Assembly (NCBI GenBank): GCA_965178125.1
Contig: CBCXTV010000014.1
Coordinates: 1 to 32,513, forward strand
Source: Bilabrum cf. latius
Lineage: Eukaryota; Bigyra: Bicosoecida; Bigyra; Bicosoecida
DNA: 32,513 nt
Direction: 5' to 3'
In this document: piece after piece, positions 16,184 to 29,283 of the stretch
Layout: every line of letters begins with the position of its first letter
Numbering within the stretch: position 1 is the first letter of the stretch
Position numbers and translations under genes: made by a program
Notes under the pieces: generated by a model
Seen by the model: only the letters and a program-made list of their open reading frames with translations
Told to the model about the DNA's origin: nothing
Database searches by the model: none

Positions 16184-16226
16184 CACGAAAAAGTGAAGCC
16201 CGACAGTCGGGCTTCACTTTTTCGTG
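16184..16226. repeat. 43-nt palindrome (copy 2)
   Basis: The 21-bp arms are again perfect although the sequence around them carries several indels relative to copy 1. Confidence 0.9.
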
Positions 16227-18936
16227 CTCGCTTTTCGGGGGCGAAAGCAGCACCGAAATTGGGGCCGTTTTTTTTGGCGCACGGGGCTGAAATCGAGCAA
16301 CACTGTACACTGATTCCACCTTTGGAGATACTTACCACCCGCTGTGGCTTCCGTCATCGTTTTTCAAGCCATAATCAACGAGATCGAAGAGTCGACGCCA
16401 CAACGCGTGTGGCGACAACCGCCAGTTGTCCCCAAACGAACTGTGCCCGAACACCCTCACGACCAAACGACATCCAACTGACCGGAGCACGAGATACACG
16501 AACCGCTATTTAAAGATCGTCGTGCATAACGGGAAAAGGAAACCCACATGACGGACATGAAACATATCTCGATGCGTCTACCGGGCGGGCGGGCGGTCAA
16601 ACGGTGCGAACGGGCGAACGACCGAGTGACCGGACGAGCAGCCGGGCGGGCTGGCGGGTGGGCACGCGCGCGTGCGCGGGCGGACGACCGGATGTGCGCG
16701 GACGGACGGGCGGGGCGATCGAGCGCGGGCGGGCGCGCGGACGGGCGGGCGGGGTGGGCGCCGGCGGGCGGGCACGATGGGCGAGCGGGCGCGGGCGGCA
16801 GGCGGGCGCGGGCGGGCGGGCGGGCGGGCGGGCGGGCAGACGGGCGGAACGAGGCACAAAAACGGGAAAACACGAACGCGCACGGGCTTTTCAAAACACG
16901 GCCCCAGTCCGAGCCTCGACTGTGATCGTTCGCGCGAGAAGTCCCTCGCGCCGCTCACGCCGCCCACTTGAAACGCGCCACGACGGCTTGCGCTGAGGTG
17001 ACGGCGGCGTGCCCCCCGAACGGCGACAGGCTCGTTTACTGGGAGGTGCCGTGCGGCCCGTCGTCGCACCCGACGAGTCTGTGTCCATCACGGTGGTGAT
17101 GGGATCCTGTATTTCCATCGGATGCGTCCACTCCACAAATAACCACGCAAACGATCCGCCGACTCAGAAAAGATAAGGCGTTCCACCATCTCCTGATTGC
17201 TTGCCCCAAAACAAAAGAGCGAGTGATGTCTGCCACACAATGCCCAGCATCCTCGATTCGAGCGCTAAGACACACATGAACGTTGACAACGCTCTTCTGG
17301 CACATGTGGGAGAAGTATGTCTCCGCACACGTGAAGTCGGAACAGCGCACCGTCGGCAAACGATGCTGCCTCGACCACACAAATGCGATGCTTCAAATCC
17401 TTCAACAATTTATACAACCGTCTGTGCGCCCGTTGTTGACCAGACACTGTAAGCTGGTCATACGGAACCATCTCATCGCACATGCCTCACATCAAGCTAT
17501 CCACGCGTGAAAAACAATCCGAAATGCCTGCAATGTGCATACCAGCGGGCGCCAACACGACTTCGCCAGGCTTTGCGAAAACTAACTTGGCACACCAGTC
17601 CCGCTTCTCAGTTGCCACAAGCACGACACCATCCCGGACGTCAAACTTCACTTCCATCAAACGCGAATCCGTCTGACACGTCGAGTTCCGTGAGCGTTTC
17701 TGCGTCGCTATCGCCGCTGCATCCAACGTGCCAGCCATGGCATAAGCCGGGCTGGTCAACGAGCGAACGCGACACGACAAGATCCGAGGCCGAACCTCCG
17801 AAACAGGGAATCTGCCAGCCAACACGACTATATCGTCATGGTCCGTTCCAATGTAACGCGTAGCCGCACATCACTCAATGGCCTTGACATCACACTGCAT
17901 CAACGCATCACGCCTACAATTTCCGTACTGGTTGCGGTCCGATGATGCCCGACTCGCAAACTCTGCCTACCACAGGCAATGGATCAATCGCTTGCAGATT
18001 CGTCTCCAGCCGACAGCGCTGTGGGGGCGAAACCACCCATGCGAAGCCTCATGTAAAACACAAGCTTGCTACAATGTGATCCGTCATGAGAACAGGCTCA
18101 AACACGCGCCTGTAGGCTCCTGCATGGAATCGATGAATTGCGCACCCTCGTCCGCTGTCTTCGCCCGGCGGACGATCGGCATTCGGATGCATTCGCACAT
18201 TTGTGATGCGCAGGAATCACACCGCTGATTCCTTTGGAACAGCAATTGAATGTCATTGCGACTATGAACGCTGAACCTGGCAACTTTCCTAATCTCGAAA
18301 TGACGACGGCGACAAGCTCATTTCGTCATTTCGGCTTTGTGCGCATAACCATGACAGAAATCTCATGGCGCGAAGGTATCGAATGGGACCACGGGCGGGC
18401 GGACCTGCAAATGGACAGGCAGGCGGCCGGACGTGCGCGCAAACGAACGGGCGGGCGTACGGGCGGATGAGCGGACGAACGAGCGGGCGCGCGGACGGAC
18501 GGCCGCGCGGGCGGATGCGCGCACGGGCACGCTGGCGCGCACATGAGCGAGCGCACGGGTGCGCGGGCGGGCGGGCGGATGCGCGGGCGGACGAGCGGGC
18601 GGGCGAACGCGGACGGGCGAACGGGCGGGCGCACGAGGGCGCAAAGGCGGGCGCGCGCCGGCGACCGCGCGGGCGCGGCGAACGCGCGAACGCGAGCGGG
18701 CGGCCGAGCGGGCGCGGACGGGCGGGCGCGAGCGAACGGGACAAGAACCACGTGACGAACCCACACCACGCAATTTCAAACGTCGACCGCACGCCTCGCA
18801 AGCAAACTGTTACGACTGTCACCGCGAAGGCGGGCCTATACACAGAGTAAAACAACCGCAACGCAGATCCATCCATGCATTCGCTGTACCACCGCAAAGA
18901 GGAACACACCATCGAGACGGAACGTGCCACACGCAC

Positions 18937-19031
18937 CGGACAGCGGGATGGGTAGGAGACTCCTGATCCCGTTCTGCCCGACCCGCAGGGCAATGGGATG
19001 GGTAGGGACTCCGGCTCCCATTCTGCCCTGC
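18937..19031. other. Two tandem bulged hairpins 3' of rep (copy 2)
   Basis: Both hairpins are identical to those of copy 1, although a substitution lies just outside them (A to C at 18923). The same 2-nt right-arm bulges are present. Confidence 0.6.
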
Positions 19032-19107
19032 ATGTGGACGGAGCGACAACATATTGCTGAAGACATGACTGAAATGCTGTTCATTGCATGCGAAAGGCAT
19101 ATTGTCG

Positions 19108-20751
19108 TCACTCCATCCACAACGGGTCTTTTACCGACACGTATATCTGGTTGCCAAGAATCCACACGCGGTCCTCATCGGACAACGCTTGGAGACCCGT
19201 GTCCCAATGATTCGACGTGCACACCATGCGTGTTCCATGGGCGAAAACTTCATACTGATACCCATGGTACGACGAACTTGTAAGCCGTACACGGGCCATC
19301 GACGCCTGGAAGAGCTTCCGCTGCGCCACAACGATCGCGGGACTGATGTCTTCGAACAACATCAACCCGTCCCGTTCCCAAACGAAATCTTCTAGTGACG
19401 CAAACGTGTCGCCCGAACAATTCACTTCGAACACACACATCCGTTCCGGCTGTAACGTCCGCGCGAACGAGGTTTTTCCGGTGCCCGTTGGACCGTCCAA
19501 GACTAGAAAGCGGTACCGTTCCATTAAAACGCCGTACTGACGGAGCCAACCCTTGACGTCCGGCACGCTTCTCCACGCGCGACGTCGCAACGCGAAGCGG
19601 TACGCTTCCACCCGTTCGCACGCACGCGCCCGGTCCATGAGATCAAGGTGGGCTAGATACCGAGTCGCACCGATGCCAACGCGCTCAAGAAGCACACGCG
19701 CCGCGTCCGTCGACAGCTTTTCGCTCTGGGCCAGCTGCATGACCCATGGCGCGTGCACAGGATAATCGCGGAACGGCTGCCGGTTGAAATCGGTCCACAG
19801 ATGACCGACTTTCTTGACACAGCAGTAAAAGTATGGAAACCACTCGCCGACGCCGTTGCGCGACAGGCCCTCAAAACATTCGGGAAGTCGCATATACGGG
19901 AAAACGCCACGAAACGACGTTTCCCCGTGACTGACCACGCGAAGGAAACCAGGCACTGCACCTCGGAGAAAGCACACGTGAAAATGCACTTGAGCGCTCC
20001 GCTGTCGGTGAAAGGTCCGCGGACATATCTCCGCACAGATGGCCCGGTGCGTTGCTCCAATGAACACGCCAAGCGCGCGCGCATAAGAAACAAACTCGTG
20101 CCACAGACGCACAACGTCGGCACGACGCATGAGCAAAAGCGCAGCGTCGTCAACGCATGCGCACGCACGCACCTCCGCATCCGCAAAAAACCATTCTGCG
20201 GAAGTGAAGGTCAGAAAGGTCCTACAGCGCGGGCCACGAGTCTCATTGTCAGGAATCAGGAGATCGGCGACTGAATCGCGGTCTATGTTGGCCGCCGTCA
20301 AATACAACTGCGACACGGTCTTCTTCGCTTCCAAAGACAATGCACCAAACTTGGCACGAAATTCACAGAAAGACTTCGCACTCGTCAGGGACGTCCCCTG
20401 CAGCACCGCGGGCATCTCCAAACCTCTCTCTACGGCTCGCCATAGAAACAGACGTGTCCGACCTTTCAGAAAGTCCCGACGCTGCTTGACGGTCCGGTTC
20501 TGCATGCTCTGCACCGTCGGAATGTCGCCCAAGGACGCGGCTAAAACCTTCCACTGGGCACAAGGCTCCTGAGCGGAACTATCAGTTGAGACCGCAGCTC
20601 CAGAGGAAGAAGACGACATGGACGGAGTTTGCTTGACGTCGATGTATGACGACGCCAGGACACCCTTCGCAGACATACGCCGGCGCTTCAACTTGGGCGA
20701 CGACGCGACAACCACGTCATCCCACAACGGCGCGGATGACGATACATTCAT
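19108..20751 (-). CDS. rep: CRESS-DNA-like replication initiator (copy 2)
   Basis: This is the second copy of the Rep gene, with ATG at 20751 and TGA ending at 19108. The translated protein is identical to copy 1 over all 547 residues. The neighbouring transposase differs between copies by two amino acids and one frameshift. This contrast is compatible with purifying selection on Rep, but two copies are too few to prove it. Domain content and context are as for copy 1. Confidence 0.87.
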   Translation of the reverse strand: MNVSSSAPLWDDVVVASSPKLKRRRMSAKGVLASSYIDVKQTPSMSSSSSGAAVSTDSSAQEPCAQWKVLAASLGDIPTVQSMQNRTVKQRRDFLKGRTRLFLWRAVERGLEMPAVLQGTSLTSAKSFCEFRAKFGALSLEAKKTVSQLYLTAANIDRDSVADLLIPDNETRGPRCRTFLTFTSAEWFFADAEVRACACVDDAALLLMRRADVVRLWHEFVSYARALGVFIGATHRAICAEICPRTFHRQRSAQVHFHVCFLRGAVPGFLRVVSHGETSFRGVFPYMRLPECFEGLSRNGVGEWFPYFYCCVKKVGHLWTDFNRQPFRDYPVHAPWVMQLAQSEKLSTDAARVLLERVGIGATRYLAHLDLMDRARACERVEAYRFALRRRAWRSVPDVKGWLRQYGVLMERYRFLVLDGPTGTGKTSFARTLQPERMCVFEVNCSGDTFASLEDFVWERDGLMLFEDISPAIVVAQRKLFQASMARVRLTSSSYHGYQYEVFAHGTRMVCTSNHWDTGLQALSDEDRVWILGNQIYVSVKDPLWME

Positions 20752-21490
20752 CGTCACAGGGACAAGGGAAACACAATGAATGCGAGGGACACACAACACT
20801 AGGCCAAACAGCATCGGATTCCGACGTCTTGCACAAAAACACAAACAACAGCGCACCTTACCATGCCACACCATTTTACTTCTGCCAGAACCGTCGCAGC
20901 CCGGCACACGACCCTGCCCGGATGCCCTTGACAGCCGCCGCGCACACGTCTTCAGGAACTAGAATAGCGGCCACAGACCCAGGCAAGCGTGCCCGAGGGG
21001 ACCCTTCGGCCGCGCAAGAGAGCCTGGGTCCCACCATGTCCTGACGTTTCAGGAACGCCGACAAACCCGGACCCGAGTCTCCTCGCCCACATTACACCTT
21101 CCACCATCATTGACGTCCCACCTATCTCCACCCTCCCACCACGACTTCCCAATCCTCCACCGATTACCTGCGTTAACCCGCCGCGCACACCACTAGGATT
21201 GCATCCTTATCCCGACACGTACCCACCCTTCTCACTAAAACTGCTTCTTCTCCCGAATGCCTTTGTCGCTCATCTTCAGGGTCCGTGTGCAGCATACGAC
21301 ACATATGCCTCTCCGGAAGATCTCCCTCGCACACCACGTTCCTTCACACAACTCTTCCACCACCAGATGCGTACCACTCACTTTGCGCGGGAACCCTTGC
21401 AATGAGGTGAAGCCGACGCAGGTCCTTCCGCAAAGGCCGGCAAAGGCCTCTTGGCGACCCCTCTTTTCGCTCTTTTTGGCCCCCAAAGGT

Positions 21491-21674
21491 GGTGTCACCG
21501 CCCTCTTTTTTTACTCGAGAAAAAGCGGTGTCACCATTCTCGGCCCTTTAAAAATATTAATAGGGCGGTGGCACCGCTTTGGTGGCACCATGGTTTTTTT
21601 CGAGTAAAATGGCCTTCTTTCTCGGTATACCTCAAAAAAAGAGGGGTCGGCGGTGACACCGCTTTTTTTCGAGT
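21491..21674. promoter_or_regulatory. Iteron cluster, copy 2
   Basis: All five GGTGNCACC sites recur at 21491-21499, 21527-21535, 21567-21575, 21581-21589 and 21652-21660 with unchanged centre bases. The region is identical to copy 1 except for one T/A change inside the AT-rich hairpin loop. Confidence 0.6.
21543..21566. other. Candidate origin hairpin, copy 2
   Basis: The stem GCCCT/AGGGC and the AAATATTAA core (21552-21560) are retained. The single difference from copy 1 is one T for A in the loop, outside the core. Confidence 0.42.
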
Positions 21675-22030
21675 GTTTTGGCATTCCCTTCGAGAACTGA
21701 TTTTCGAAAAAAACGCGCTTCTTTGAAGGTTTTTGTGCTTTTATTCTTCGTTCATCGTGGTGTTTAAACTGTATGTTGAGATTTTTTTGCCGTATTTCGA
21801 GTTCATTTTGGGCATGGGTAGGAGACATTTTGTATTTTCTTTGCCTCTATGTTGGCTTTTTTTCCTGCGTCAGTTCGTGTGCGGTGTGCTTCGACTGATG
21901 GGAATGTGTGTGCTTCCTGCTGACAATACGGGTGCTCTCTGAGCGGCGCTCGTTCAACTCTTATTGGCTTTGGTTTTCGCTGTACGAGCCTTGACAGCCG
22001 TCGAGGAGACTGCGTTTGCTGACGGCTGGA

Positions 22031-24226
22031 TCACGCCTGCGGAGGATTCTGTCGCATCTTCAGCACTGCGATGAGATACTCGTCGTTCAATTCACGCCCC
22101 TTACGCTTCAGTTTCGCCTTTCTCCTTTCTGCGTTTTTGAGGTTCTTCGCGACCTGCTTCTTCAGGTCGCGCGCTTTGTTTTTTTTCCGCTCTCATGCGG
22201 TCGATCTACTCGAGCAAAGTCTCAGAGTTCCTTACCGCTGCCGGAGGCTTTGGTCGGTCCGACGCCTCCCACTTTGCCGGCACCGCTTCTACCTCTGCGT
22301 TTCTGCTGTGACCATCACAGCTTCTTCGCCTTTGTCGATGACGGCATCGACGGACGTGGCCCCAGGCGCACTCCCCGGGGATCGCGGCGGCGAGACGGTT
22401 TTGCGATCGCTGTCGGCGTCGCTGGCGGCGTCCTGGGTCGTCATGGCGCCGGTGTGCTGGGTTCTGGAACTAACTCGGCTGACGCCGTCGTCGCTGCCGC
22501 GCGTCGGGTGGCAATAGGAGAACGCTCAGCCCGACGTCGGTATGTCATGCGATGCGCGCGTGGAATGTTATGCATTCGCGGGCCATGCAGCAGAGTGGCG
22601 AAAGCAGCATCGATGTCGACAACGCTACGATCCGGGAAGACACTTTGTATTTCATGGAACGATGGCCACTCATGCACATCCTCGGGCACTGTTTGCCACT
22701 GCAGTAAACTGAGAACGCGTTTTGACACACTCATTTGCGAGCCCTCAAGCCCATTGCTATGGAATGTTTGATCTCACGTGCGTCGCCGTATGACACGATC
22801 GAATGCCGCGAGCACGGCGTGGAAAAGCGCATGTGGCCATCGCTCGCGCGGTAACGCGTGCGCGATGCGGAGCTGATATTCATGTTCAATGGCGCGCTTG
22901 TAAATCGCGAAGATGTGCGTGTCGCAAGGCTGGAGCGCCCACGTCATTTTCGCGGGGATTAGATGGTAGTGGAAATTGAGTCGACTTGCCGTATGCCATA
23001 CGGCGCGACCCAGGTGAGCTCGATACGTGTCCGCGCTAAGAGTAAAGTGATGCGTGTCTCGGAACGCATGGAGGGCATCGGCGAGCACGCGCAGCGTGCA
23101 ACACATTAATTTGGTGGTCATCCCCCCCTTTGCGCCTCGTAAGAGAAGCACATTCGGAGGGAGCGCGCGGCGGAGGGCGTCAAATTGCTCGCGACTCACA
23201 ATGCGGTCTGAGAAGAGGAATATGGTCGGCAAGTGGGGTTGGATGTCGCTGTTGTTGGCGATGAAGATGATCTGTGTGATCATGCTCCGCATCTCACGCT
23301 TCGGAGTCGGTTGACGCAAGCCTCCCGCTGCGCGAACTCGGCGTCGGGCTTCTTCCACAAGAAAACCTGCCTGTGAAACTGCGGTGAGTCGGATGCTTGT
23401 TTCGTCCATGTTCACGTGGACCGGGCACTTGTCCGGCGGCGCGAAGGCCCGCAAGAAGTTGCACCATTTCCACACCGCGCGTGCCGCGAAATTCGTTTTG
23501 AGCCGGTTTTTTACTCAAATTTGGGGGCGTTTTCCGGGCCCAGAGTGTATTTGTTCTATATGTGCGGACCCCGAAACCAGGGCCGCTATATGGCCCCGTT
23601 TTGGGTTTTCTTCGTGAAACGTCGGATGTGTTTTTGCCACTGTCCGGTGGCCTTTAGGCGTCGTCGATCCACACATTCTGCATCGAGTCGAAGCCCGGTT
23701 CCGAGCGACACCTGCCAGCGTCGTCGCCAACGCCGGCACCACTGTCGGATGCTTTGTCTTTTTCTAGATGCCTCGGGTCCGGCTCCCGCGGATCGGTACT
23801 CGTGAGCCTGCGTAATGTCGAGGAAACGTTCGTCGTCGGTGCGAGTGTATTGGCGTAGTTCTGCTCGTGAACCCACCTGTGCAGATCATGTTCTCGCAAG
23901 AACCGCGATGTCATCGTGGCCGCTTGTAGACGCTCTGACCTCCATGGACGTTGTTGCTCTCGGAGCACACTGTCTTCCGTAAGAGGAGCGTGCCATGCAC
24001 GAAAACTTGCGATCGCGTCGTCAAGAGCCGGAGCCGGTGCATTCCGCCATTTTTGGCGCAGATAAGCCTCTGCGGTGACGACGTCAACGAAGACCGCCAA
24101 AAATCGGGCGTGTCTTTCCAGTTGTGCTATGCGAGCTGTTTGCCGCCGGTGTTGCTCTCTGGCACGCCGAACTGCCTGCTGAAGCGCCCGCGTCGCGTTC
24201 GCGAGCGACGCGATTGTCGCTTCCAT
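22031..24226 (-). CDS. Multi-exon DDE transposase, copy 2; same TGA plus a frameshift in the last exon
   Basis: This second copy has the same exon layout: ATG at 24226, catalytic exon from 23513, first acidic codon near 23406. Relative to copy 1 it carries Leu to Phe and Gly to Ser changes in the N-terminal exon. It also has an eight-base T run on the plus strand near 22187 instead of seven, which shifts the Lys-rich C-terminal exon out of frame. The in-frame TGA (22776-22774) is shared with copy 1, so it is not a sequencing slip. The frameshift could be either a homopolymer error or real decay. Confidence 0.65.
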
Positions 24227-27200
24227 GGCCCGAGTGTGGTGGTACGATTCGATCGTACACAGGCATATTAATATGTGTCTCGAGCCGAGAGCAATGCGGG
24301 GGCGAGCCACTGATGGGAAGCTTCATGTCAAGTCCCATTTCCGACAGTGCGCTCGATCCTGAGCCCCATTCCCGAACATGCGCCCGTGCGTTGGTGAAGG
24401 GTATCGGTGTGTCGCGCGCACTTTTGTGCTGTCGTTACTCGGTCGGTGGTTCGTGTGCAGATATCCGCACGCTCCTGCCGTGCGCGGTAGACCTGCGGGT
24501 GATTTCATTTTCCCGTAATTGCGTGCCGGAGCGATTATGTCTGAGCGATTCTGCGATCATGCTGGGATCGAAATGAAGACGGCGACGGGCTCGTTTCATC
24601 ATTTCGATATGGTGGAGATGGGCACAGCGGAACTGTCGTTTCGCCAATGTCACCAGTGGGCGGGCGGGCGGGCAGGCGGGTGGGCGGGCGGGCGGGCGGG
24701 CGGGCGGGCGGGCGGTCGTGCGGGGGGGCGAGCGGGCGGCCGGGCGGGCGGGCGGGCGGGTGCGCGGGCGCGCGGGACGGCGGGCGGGCGGGCGTTCGCT
24801 CGGGTGGGCGGGCGGGCGCCCGGACGGGCGGGCGGTCGCCTGCGCGGGCGGGCGGGCGGGCGGGCGGGCGGACGGGCGGGCGGGCGGCCGGGCGCGGGCG
24901 GGCGGGCGGGCTGGGACTTGCGGGTGGGTGGTCGGTCGCGGGTGGGCGGGCGGGTCGGCGCGGGCGGGCGTGTGGGCGCGGGCGGGCGGGCGGGCGGGTG
25001 CGCGCGGGCGAACACGCTTACCCCCAAACATAAGGAACGCTTGATTGCGGAACGGAGATACTGACGACATGAGACCACTTCATGCGCGGGACGGCTGAAG
25101 GCTCGTTTCCCGGCTGAAGATAGAGTCGCGATGGTCCTTCCTCGGCCGCCGCCATCGAAATCCATGCCGCTGCCACCGAAATCCATGCCGCCGCCGCCAC
25201 CGAAATCCATGCCGCCGCCACCACCGAAATCCATGCTCGCGCCACACATGCCGCTGGTGGAGCAGGCATGCGCGTTGGACACATGCCTCCGGCGCCGCAC
25301 GGCTTGATCTGGGAGCGATTGCTGGAGGCCACCATGCCGGCTCCAGTGGAGGAGGACTCGCGCGGCTGCTGTCACCCTAGGAGGCCCGGCCTCCTGATCG
25401 AGGCTGAGCTCCGAGAATAGAAAGACGTGGCCGAGCCAGGCGCCGTTCACAGTTACGGCCCCGGTCGACTGGCCATGGAACCCCTGCAAGGCAAGAAGGA
25501 ACGTCGCTTTCGGCACTTGGACCCCTCTGCCCACCGGAAGGAATTGGTCTTCCTCGCCACCCACTGATGCTGGCCTCCCCAGCATTCCCGCAGCTGGCCC
25601 ATATAATACAACGTCATCGCCGAGCTCGGGAACACCAAGCAGAAAGTGTTCTGCGAAATGTTCAAGTTCACCCGGCGGCCGCCGAGGGCAGTCAGTGAGC
25701 CACGCCGGCCGGCATGCTCGCGGTCATTCTACTTCTGTACGACTTTCCGCGGCGCGTCTAGAGGCGGACGGACCACTTGAGCTCTCAAGGCGGGCTCCGA
25801 AAGCTCTTTCGAACAGCGATCCAGGAATACCTCGCACAGCGGGCTCACTTGGATCGCCCCTACGCTGGTCACACACGGGTTGACGCTTGACCGGCGAGCT
25901 CTACGGCGCCCTCCGACGAGTCGGAATTCCGCCTCGTTTAGGTAGTATACGTGAACCGAGTGACGCGGAGAGCAGGTGGAAAAAAAGCGCACTGGTGAAT
26001 GGTAGGTCCCACGACCTGTTGGCGTCCCCTTTTCGAGCACCCCTTTCGGGGCCAAAACCCGGCCCGCGAAGCGTCCCTACGAACTGTTGACGATCCCCTC
26101 TTTCGAGCACACCTTTCGGGACCCAAATCTGGCCCCGAAAACAAGCCCGCCCAAGGGCGCTTTGTGTCACGCTACTGTGGGGTCCTCGAGGGCCCCAAAA
26201 AAGGAACCGGGGACGGGCCTCGAAAAGGGTCGCGACCGGGGCCCCTTTCAAGCGCCGCGGTCCCATGAGAGCAAGACTGATGTACACCTGGAGGTGAGGC
26301 CTTGCCTCGGACCGACAAGCGAAGCGCTCCGTCTCCCGATCCACCCGGGTCGGCCCATGCGGAATCCGGCGATCGTGGCATTTGGCGGTAGTCAGTGACC
26401 CAGGATGGGCCTCCAGATGGGGCCGGCGAAGCGCTCGCCCTGTGGTCCTTGCGATAGGAAAAGCTGGGAATGGCGGACCGCGGGCTGCTGCGACTGGAGC
26501 GTCGAAGTCAACAAGGTCCCAGAAAGGACGCGGTGCCACCTGGCCCAACACGAGCTGGTGTACTAGGCGTGCGCGGCGCCACGTGGAGCTTAGGGTGCCG
26601 ATCAGCTTCCTTTGCAACCGCTACGCCACCTGGACCCCTGCCACACAGAGAGACGCCTGACCCTTGCCACACAGAGAGATGCCGACAGCGCGCTGCCAGC
26701 GAAAGCACATTGGGCGAAGCGGACCCGGACATCGTCGAGACCCTGGAGAAATCCATGCCGGCGCTATCGAAATCCATGCCGCCGCCGCCATCGAAATCCA
26801 TGCCGCTGCCATCGAAATCCATGCCGTCGCCACCGAAATCTTTGCCGCCGCCGCCATCGAAATCCATCCCGCCGCCAGCATCGAAATTCATGCCGCCGCC
26901 ACCGAAATCCATGCCGCCGCCGCCATCGACATCCGTGCCGGGCGTGCGCGGCGCCACGCGGAGCTGAAGATGCCGATCAGCTTCCTCTGCAACCGCTACG
27001 CCACGTGGACCCTGCCACACAGAGAGACACCCGATCCCTGCCACACAGAGAGATGCCGACGGCGCGCTGCCAACGGAAGCATATGCCGCTGGTGTAGAAG
27101 GCCCGACGCCGACGCCGCCACCGAAATGCATACCGCCGCCACCGAAATCCATGCCGCCGCAGCTATCGAAATCCATGCCGCCGCCACCGAAATCCATGCC

Positions 27201-29283
27201 GGCGCCGCCTCCGAAATCCATGCCGCCGCCATCGAAATCCATGCCGCTGCCACCGAAATCCATGCCGCCGCAGCCACCGAAATCCGGCCGCGATCTCTCT
27301 GCGAGGCCGGCCTCTTGATCGAGGCTGAGCGCGGACGATAGGAAGAGCTGGGAATGGCGCGCGGACCGCGAAGATGTGACGCGGGCACGTTCCACGGAGC
27401 AAGGCGGATTCGGTGTCCATGCGCCGGAGCGAAACCTTTTCGGGGATACGTGCGGATGTGGCTGGCCGATGCAGAATGAATGATATCATCGAGCGTACGG
27501 CCTCGCTTGCCACACCCGTTCTTTCTTCTACGCCGCGGCGTTAGATTCGGCGAGATCGAGCTGCAATCGCCGAGAGCGGTACTACAACTCGTCTCGCCAG
27601 CCCACCGTCACTTTCAATCAAATCCGCTGGAATTTTCCAGCGCTGTGCGGGAACGCGAAATTGAGAACGCGCACCTCCGAGGAATTCCTGTTCGAGACTT
27701 TCCTTGGTTTTGACCCAACACTGGTGATTGAGGCTACAGCGGCGGCCGAGCGGGGTGGTGGCAGCAGCGGGCGCAGCATGTGAAAAAGTGCTGGTGGATG
27801 TAGCTATCATCAACATTACATCTACAACAAATGTACTCGGAACTCCTCGCCATGATCAGCCATCCAAAACGCAGGCATCTTTGTATGTTTGTCATCGGTG
27901 CCGTCAGGGGCTGCCAACAAGGTGAGTCTCGCAAGCGTCTATATCCTCAATTCATGCCAGACCCAGAGCACCATTTCCATCCGCGCTTTCTCAATGGCGG
28001 CAGAAAATGTCGGCTCCCCCTTGTGCGGGCTGGGCGGCGGGCGGGCGGGCGGATGAATGGGGCATTACGCGTATATGCCACCGTTAGCACGACTTTTGTC
28101 GGCGATACATCGAATGCTGATACCAAGCACGATCCGCACTGTGATAACTCCATGCTTTTTTAATGCGTCCTACCATTCTCCCACCAGCTTCGCACTGTCG
28201 TCGACTGATCGCATCCTGGTTGCAGCGCGGTCGTCCGCGCAATGCAAACCAGTGATTGCAGCGGCAACAGCTTCTCCACCAGGTAATGTCCCGGCGTCGT
28301 TTGGGTCGGCGCCGAAGTGGTGTGACAATCAGCCTCCGGAATAAAAAAATGGTCGGATTGCTCACAAAGCCAATGAGGACATGTGACGAGCTTATGCACG
28401 GGACGGCGACAGGCTCGTGTCCCGGCATGGGACGGGCGGCGAAGGCTCGTTCCCCGGTTCACAATTGCAAGAAACTCGTTGCATTGACCAACATGTCCTG
28501 TCTCGAGAAATTATGCCACACTCACAGCTCCTCGAAATTGCGTAACACCCAATGCTCGGCACAAAAGAATGCGTGTCATGCAACGATTGCTTCATGGAGC
28601 ACCACGACTGGCCGACCGTTCTGGATGTGGACGAAACTCTGCGGCTCGAAATCCCGCATAGGTACTTCTTGTTGCGCATGGGATGCCCGATCTCATTACG
28701 CGCTCACAATCCGGCATCGACAAGGACGTCATCGAAATCGATGACGAGACTACCGCTCATAGCTTACTCTGCTCCCTGCGGCGCAACTCCCGGTCGATGT
28801 CGGCGCCCCGCGACGCGCCTGCAGCGCGGCCTCCCGCTGCGCTAGAGCTCCGTCGCGTGCGCCGCGCGGGACCGGCAACCATGTGCCGCCGATGCCCTCG
28901 TCGGGCTGACGCTTCCGCCTCTTCGGCGTCGCTGTGCGAACACGCGCGCGGCCCCGGACGGAATCCACCCCAGCAAAGAAATGACGCGATGAGCGCGCGC
29001 GGACATGGATTCCGCATCGCTCACATACGTCGGCACATTTATGTCTCGACATGAATATGTGCAATCTGCATCCTGCGCATTACACCAGCATCTCCGACAT
29101 GTATCATGCAGTGAAACAAAACCAATCGCCAAACACCGCAACAAATGAAAATCGGAAATTTCAACGCTCATATGCATGAAATGACAATGTGCATCTTTCT
29201 CGAGTCGAACAGCGACCCACTGCAGAAGTGGCGAAGGCGACGACGGCAATCCACGCCAAAGCGCGCGCTCGCGCGCCCGATCC

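Larger units (their letters stand above)
14642..29283 (+). repeat. 14.64-kb tandem unit, copy 2 (complete)
   Basis: This is a full second copy in direct orientation. Differences from copy 1 include A to C at 18923, a T/A change in the candidate origin loop near 21549, an extra T in the run near 22187 (8 T instead of 7, which shifts the last transposase exon), A to G at 24630, and two amino-acid changes in the transposase N-terminal region. Single-base indels against copy 1 are frequent at about 15290-17350 and from about 27000 onward, and rare between. The Rep frame is identical to copy 1 over its whole length. Confidence 0.97.
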
